In this document: positions 13,578 through 16,313 of the stretch, in pieces
Layout of the letters: every line of letters begins with the position of its first letter
How positions within the stretch are numbered: the stretch's first letter is position 1
Source: an uncultured Alphaproteobacteria bacterium
GTDB lineage: Bacteria > Pseudomonadota > Alphaproteobacteria > RF32 > CAG-239
Reading direction: 5' to 3'
Assembly (NCBI GenBank): GCA_900551585.1
Contig: URWU01000011.1
Coordinates: 1 to 16,313 of the forward strand
Length of the DNA: 16,313 nucleotides
Position numbers and translations under genes: made by a program
The notes under the pieces: generated by a model
The model's database searches: none
Told to the model about the DNA's origin: nothing
The model's input: the letters and a program-made list of their open reading frames with translations, nothing else

Positions 13578-13611
13578 AAGAAGTGAGACTTTCACAGTCT
13601 CACCTTCTTTT
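13578..13611 (+). terminator. Hairpin with short T run between rpsK and rpoA (attenuator)
   Basis: Left arm 13578-13590 (AAGAAGTGAGACT) pairs with right arm 13596-13609 (AGTCTCACCTTCTT) with one bulged base around a five-base loop, followed by TT, GG and another TTT. The stem is long and stable but the T run is broken, so partial termination is the likeliest outcome. It could lower rpoA output relative to rpsM and rpsK. No clear separate promoter for rpoA is visible in the 44 bases that follow. Confidence 0.72.
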
Positions 13612-13655
13612 GGTTTATAAATTTTGCATATGCAGTAATTAAAGAGGACATACCA

Positions 13656-14666
13656 GTGATTCAAAAGAATTGGCAAGAACTTATTAAACCTACTAATTTG
13701 GAAGTTACACCGTTTGATGGCGGTAATAAGGCTAAAATAGTGGTTGAACCCTTAGAGCGTGGCTTTGGTCTGACTTTGGGTAACGCAATCAGAAGAGTTT
13801 TACTTTCTTCTTTGCAGGGCGGTGCAGTTACCGCTATTAAAATCAACGGCGTCCTTCATGAGTTTTCAGTAGTGCCCGGCGTCAGAGAAGATGTTACCGA
13901 CATCGTTCTGAACGTTAAAGGCTTGGCTATTGCCGTTCACGGCGAAGGCCCGAAAATGATGACTTTGAAAGCAGAAGGCCCCTGCGAAGTTACCGCTGCG
14001 ATGATTGAAACCGGTCATGATGTTGAAATCAAAAATCCGGATCATGTTATCTGCAACTTGGACGCAGGCGCAAAAATTGCTATGGAATTGACTGTTAATA
14101 CCGGTAAAGGTTATGTCCCGGCTTATCAGAATAAAGCAGCTGATGCTCCGATTGGTTTAATTCCGGTTGACGCTATTTATTCTCCGGTTAAGAAAGTTTC
14201 TTACAAAGTTGAGAATACCCGTGTCGGACAGGTTACCGACTATGACAAACTGACCATGGTTGTTGAAACCAACGGTGTTGTCACTCCGGAAGATGCTGTT
14301 GCTTTTGCAGCACGCATTCTGCAGGATCAGTTGAAACCGTTCATTAACTTTGACGAGCCTGAAGCAGAAGTTGAAGCAGAAAAAGAAGAACTGCCGTTCA
14401 ATCGCAATCTGCTGAAGAAAGTTGAAGAATTAGAGTTGTCTGTTCGTTCTGCCAACTGCCTCAAAAACGACAATATCGTTTATATCGGTGATTTGGTTCA
14501 GAAGACAGAAGCCGAAATGCTGAGAACTCCGAACTTCGGACGTAAATCTTTGAATGAAATCAAAGAAGTTCTGGCAAAAATGGGCATTCACCTCGGGATG
14601 GATACTCCGGGTTGGCCGCCTGAGAATATTGAAGATCTCATCAAAAGAGTTGATGAACATTTCTAG
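13656..14666 (+). CDS. rpoA: DNA-directed RNA polymerase subunit alpha (GTG start)
   Basis: Dimerises to nucleate RNA polymerase assembly; its C-terminal domain binds UP elements and activators. 336 residues beginning MIQKNWQELIKPTNLEV, a typical alphaproteobacterial start, from GTG at 13656 with AGAGGA at 13643-13648 seven bases upstream. The N-terminal domain (about 1-235) shows ERGFGLTLGNAIRRVLLSSL and INGVLHEFSVVPGVREDVTDI. A Glu-rich linker follows, then the C-terminal domain with LSVRSANCLKNDNI; Arg264 there corresponds to the DNA-contacting Arg265 of E. coli. GRKSLNEIKEVL is also present. rplQ, the usual next gene, is absent; a terminator starts eight bases after the stop. Confidence 0.99.
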   Translation: MIQKNWQELIKPTNLEVTPFDGGNKAKIVVEPLERGFGLTLGNAIRRVLLSSLQGGAVTAIKINGVLHEFSVVPGVREDVTDIVLNVKGLAIAVHGEGPKMMTLKAEGPCEVTAAMIETGHDVEIKNPDHVICNLDAGAKIAMELTVNTGKGYVPAYQNKAADAPIGLIPVDAIYSPVKKVSYKVENTRVGQVTDYDKLTMVVETNGVVTPEDAVAFAARILQDQLKPFINFDEPEAEVEAEKEELPFNRNLLKKVEELELSVRSANCLKNDNIVYIGDLVQKTEAEMLRTPNFGRKSLNEIKEVLAKMGIHLGMDTPGWPPENIEDLIKRVDEHF

Positions 14667-14673
14667 TGTTTGG

Positions 14674-14704
14674 AAAAATCCCCGAGTTTATCGGGGATTT
14701 TTTT
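14674..14704 (+). terminator. Strong rho-independent terminator after rpoA
   Basis: AAAAATCCCCGA (14674-14685) pairs perfectly with TCGGGGATTTTT (14691-14702) around a five-base loop, with a run of seven T residues reaching 14704. It marks the end of the alpha operon seven bases after the rpoA stop. Confidence 0.95.
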
Positions 14705-15073
14705 GTTTCTAACGTAACGTTACCTACATAAGCCAGTAGATGTAGAATATTCCGCCTCTGCCTCAATCTTGCGCGGATTTTGGGCAGCGTGAATGTCGTT
14801 CGGAAAAGTTAAGTTAGCTCATGGAAGTTTATTAATGACTTATAGGGAATGTTTGATTAGCGGTGCGGAATGCCAAGGTATTGGAACAACAGGGCTCTCT
14901 GCTGACGGGCAAAGGAAAAGCTTTTAAAGTTTATTGTTTATAGAACCCTTGCGTTGCTTAAGGAAGCTTAACCTATTCCAACATGGAAAGCTTAGTCTGT
15001 TTGTTAAATTTATTAACTTTCCAGACAGGAGGACATATTTCAGAAGAGAGATATTCTTTGTAAATTTATATTT
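14705..15073 (+). other. Gene-free interval with inverted repeats; candidate structured RNA
   Basis: No convincing gene in 369 bases on either strand. Seen: a 10-base palindrome GTAACGTTAC (14714-14723); a -10-like TAGAAT (14743-14748) with only a poor -35; ATTCCGC (14749-14755) complementary to GCGGAAT (14865-14871), enclosing a region that has its own hairpin CTGCC..AATC..GATT..GGCAG (14758-14787); AAGCTT/AAGCTT with TTCC/GGAA between (14964-14993); and GTCTG/CAGAC enclosing GTTAA/TTAAC (14995-15026). A terminator follows at 15074. Flanked by terminators, this could be an RNA gene of about 350 bases. It does not match tmRNA, RNase P RNA, SRP RNA or 6S RNA as I know them. A 44-codon frame at 14793-14927 lacks a Shine-Dalgarno and is not claimed. 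Confidence 0.35.
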
Positions 15074-15105
15074 AAAAACCACCGTTTATTGACGGTGGTT
15101 TTTTT
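15074..15105. terminator. Bidirectional rho-independent terminator
   Basis: AAAAACCACCGT (15074-15085) pairs perfectly with ACGGTGGTTTTT (15092-15103) around a six-base loop, with T7 on the plus side and a T run on the minus side. It lies 24 bases past the stop of the minus-strand exported protein, so it surely serves that gene; on the plus strand it would end any transcript from the 14705-15073 interval. Confidence 0.92.
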
Positions 15106-15128
15106 GTCTGCAGAGAATTTTATATTGT

Positions 15129-15950
15129 TTAAAAAGTTATGACAGGACGAACGGTCATCGGGAAGCCGCCAATTGTGTATCCTGTTCTTGTTTTGCTTTC
15201 TGCATTATTAGCTTTTTTGCTTCTGCTATTGGTGCAAACAGAGCTACCATAGATGGTATTACCGCTTTGGGAGTGATAAGATTCTGATGAAGTCCAGTAA
15301 ACAGTATAGTATCCGTCGGAAGGCGCCGTAAATAATTGACTTCCGCGTAATAAAAAGATGGTATCATTTAATTTTCCCGAATTGTTGGCTATGATATCCA
15401 TTTCTCCTGCTGCCGGCAAATACCATTGCCCGGCTTTGGTTCCTGTTGTGGAATAACTATATGCTTTTTCTGCAGCCGGACAGCTCTTAGAGTTGCCACG
15501 GCAATAGTCGATAATTTTTTTTGTGTTTGATTTTCCGTCACTATCTATACTTGGATCGCTCATATAGCCAATGTCAGGTAAGCTGGGGATATCAAAATGT
15601 GTTGTTGACCATGCTAAGTTTCCAAATTCAGATAATGCTAAAGCTTTTCTCTTTTCTGTATCAAAAACAACACCAATCGGGGTTTTTCCTGAGATAATAT
15701 TAAATGAGTGGGAGGTGGTCATATCAGAATATAAAATGTCACCAATTTCGATTTTGTTTTCCTTACAAAAGACTTTTGAAGTATCGAAAGGGCAACGGAT
15801 AATATCGCCGCTGCAGGCGCTTTCGGATTTGTTGTATCCGAGAGCAGAGCAGTCACCCGAAACGCAGGCGGCTTGAGCCGGGGCGGCCAAATAAGTCAGG
15901 GAAAAACCGGCCGCCAGCAGGTTGAGAGATAATTTTAAGTTAAAAGTCAT
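15129..15950 (-). CDS. Exported protein: Cys module plus DUF1566-like C-terminal domain
   Basis: Function unknown. 273 residues. A Sec signal peptide spans residues 1-27 (basic start, hydrophobic core LLAAGFSLTYLAA, cleavage after AQA). Next comes a cysteine module, Cys34, Cys46, Cys53 and Cys62, ending CPFDTSKVFC. The rest shows GKTPIGVVF (88-96), GQWYLPAAGEM (174-184), YWTSSE (218-223) and a final VRPVITF. WYLPxxGE, YWSSSE and VRPV-like motifs are what I associate with the DUF1566 / C-type-lectin-like surface proteins, so an extracytoplasmic, perhaps adhesive or surface role is inferred. Eight Cys in all, an even number that would suit disulphides outside the cytosol. The ATG at 15950 has AAGGAG at 15958-15963; that site overlaps the TAA stop of the upstream gene (11-base gap), so the two are one operon. 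Family knowledge is from memory. Confidence 0.85.
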   Translation of the reverse strand: MTFNLKLSLNLLAAGFSLTYLAAPAQAACVSGDCSALGYNKSESACSGDIIRCPFDTSKVFCKENKIEIGDILYSDMTTSHSFNIISGKTPIGVVFDTEKRKALALSEFGNLAWSTTHFDIPSLPDIGYMSDPSIDSDGKSNTKKIIDYCRGNSKSCPAAEKAYSYSTTGTKAGQWYLPAAGEMDIIANNSGKLNDTIFLLRGSQLFTAPSDGYYTVYWTSSESYHSQSGNTIYGSSVCTNSRSKKANNAESKTRTGYTIGGFPMTVRPVITF

Positions 15951-15961
15951 TGTTTTTCTCC

Positions 15962-16313
15962 TTAGTTAAAATCTATGCAGGCTATGCGAGAGGTATCAAA
16001 CGGGCAGGCGATTGGCGTCAGAGTGCCGCAAGAGCCGGAACTGCGGTTGTAGCCCAAAGTTGAACAATCAGTTGTTGTCGGTTTGCTGCACCAGAAAGTG
16101 TCGGTATCGGTGAGGTTGTTTTTGCAGCCGGTAATTTGGTAATAAGTTCCGTCTGTGGAGCAATTAGCGGCCGTTCTGGTGCAGGACGAGCATATTTTGT
16201 CGGACGGACATTCTGTCAGGCTGTATCCTGAACAGCTTTGGACAATACAGTCTTTGGTGCAGGTTGAGCCGGATTGGTGAAATCCGGAGTTGCACTTCCA
16301 TCCGGTTTGAATG
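15962..16313 (-). CDS. Very cysteine-rich extracytoplasmic protein, 3' part only
   Basis: An open frame enters from the right edge and ends at TAA (15964-15962), giving 116 residues with no start in the window. Fourteen are Cys, about one in eight, spaced in short units such as CSGYSLTECPSDKICSSC and CSTDGTYYQITGC. Charged residues are few and Ser, Thr, Gly and Asn are common, as in secreted or surface proteins. The last 35 residues, from DCSTLGYNRSSGSC to CPFDTSRIAC, match the N-terminal cysteine module of the gene downstream. No membrane segment is visible in this part; the N terminus, presumably with a signal peptide, lies outside. Function not recognised. The reading frame is certain from the conserved module and regular Cys pattern. 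Confidence 0.8.
   Translation of the reverse strand, partial: IQTGWKCNSGFHQSGSTCTKDCIVQSCSGYSLTECPSDKICSSCTRTAANCSTDGTYYQITGCKNNLTDTDTFWCSKPTTTDCSTLGYNRSSGSCGTLTPIACPFDTSRIACIDFN

Noticed and set aside
14858..14910. Cobalamin-riboswitch-like stretch (AGGGAA followed by GCGGTGCGGA)
   Set aside because: The essential downstream CCCGC..ACTG core is missing and no downstream cobalamin gene exists.
14793..14927. 44-codon plus-strand frame after rpoA
   Set aside because: No Shine-Dalgarno, no recognisable similarity, and a frame of this length is expected by chance. Left open as part of the candidate RNA interval.
15027..15032. AGGAGG as the binding site of a small gene
   Set aside because: No ATG, GTG or TTG follows at a usable distance before stop codons.
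14705..15073. tmRNA, RNase P RNA, SRP RNA or 6S RNA in the post-rpoA interval
   Set aside because: None of the conserved core sequences I know for these RNAs is present, for example no tag-like frame, no GAGGAAAGTCC-like core and no GGAAGGAAGCA-like SRP loop.

Overview
This window is a long stretch of the S10-spc-alpha ribosomal protein supercluster from what looks like an uncultured, AT-leaning alphaproteobacterium. The basis for that call is the gene order (secY directly followed by adk, then rpsM-rpsK-rpoA, with no infA, rpmJ or rpsD), the zinc-free 101-residue S14, and the style of RpoA, S11, L15 and Adk. Two exported, cysteine-rich proteins at the right end resemble a surface protein family I associate from memory with gut-dwelling alphaproteobacterial metagenome genomes; that placement is tentative. 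The left end carries a sequencing adapter, so it is a contig end and not a biological boundary.

Layout. 1-49 is Nextera i7 adapter. 50-533 is the 3' part of an unrecognised coiled-coil-rich gene, closed by a terminator at 550-585. 586-912 is a gene-free leader/promoter region ahead of rpsJ. 913-10326 is an uninterrupted S10 plus spc block: rpsJ rplC rplD rplW rplB rpsS rplV rpsC rplP rpmC rpsQ rplN rplX rplE rpsN rpsH rplF rplR rpsE rpmD rplO. secY and adk follow (10502-12531), after an interval with two hairpins. A perfect sigma70-type promoter at 12682-12709 starts a second unit, rpsM-rpsK-rpoA, which ends at a strong terminator at 14674-14704. The interval 14705-15073 holds no convincing gene but has several inverted repeats and a terminator at its far end. 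15129-16313 is on the minus strand: a complete exported protein and, just upstream of it, the 3' part of a very cysteine-rich gene.

How the genes work together. The 24 ribosomal proteins or ribosome-linked subunits, SecY (membrane protein export), Adk (adenylate balance) and RpoA (RNA polymerase alpha) are the usual co-expressed growth module. Most junctions are a few bases or overlapping, and at several of them the UAG stop codon forms part of the next Shine-Dalgarno sequence, which suggests translational coupling. Departures from the usual plan are the lack of tuf or the str operon upstream, the lack of rplQ after rpoA, a large hairpin between rpmD and rplO, hairpins between rplO and secY and between rpsK and rpoA, and non-ATG starts for both rpsM (TTG) and rpoA (GTG).

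I saw no CRISPR array, tRNA, rRNA, insertion sequence or prophage gene. The parts least explained by known biology are the candidate RNA interval after rpoA and the pair of cysteine-rich genes that share one module at opposite ends.
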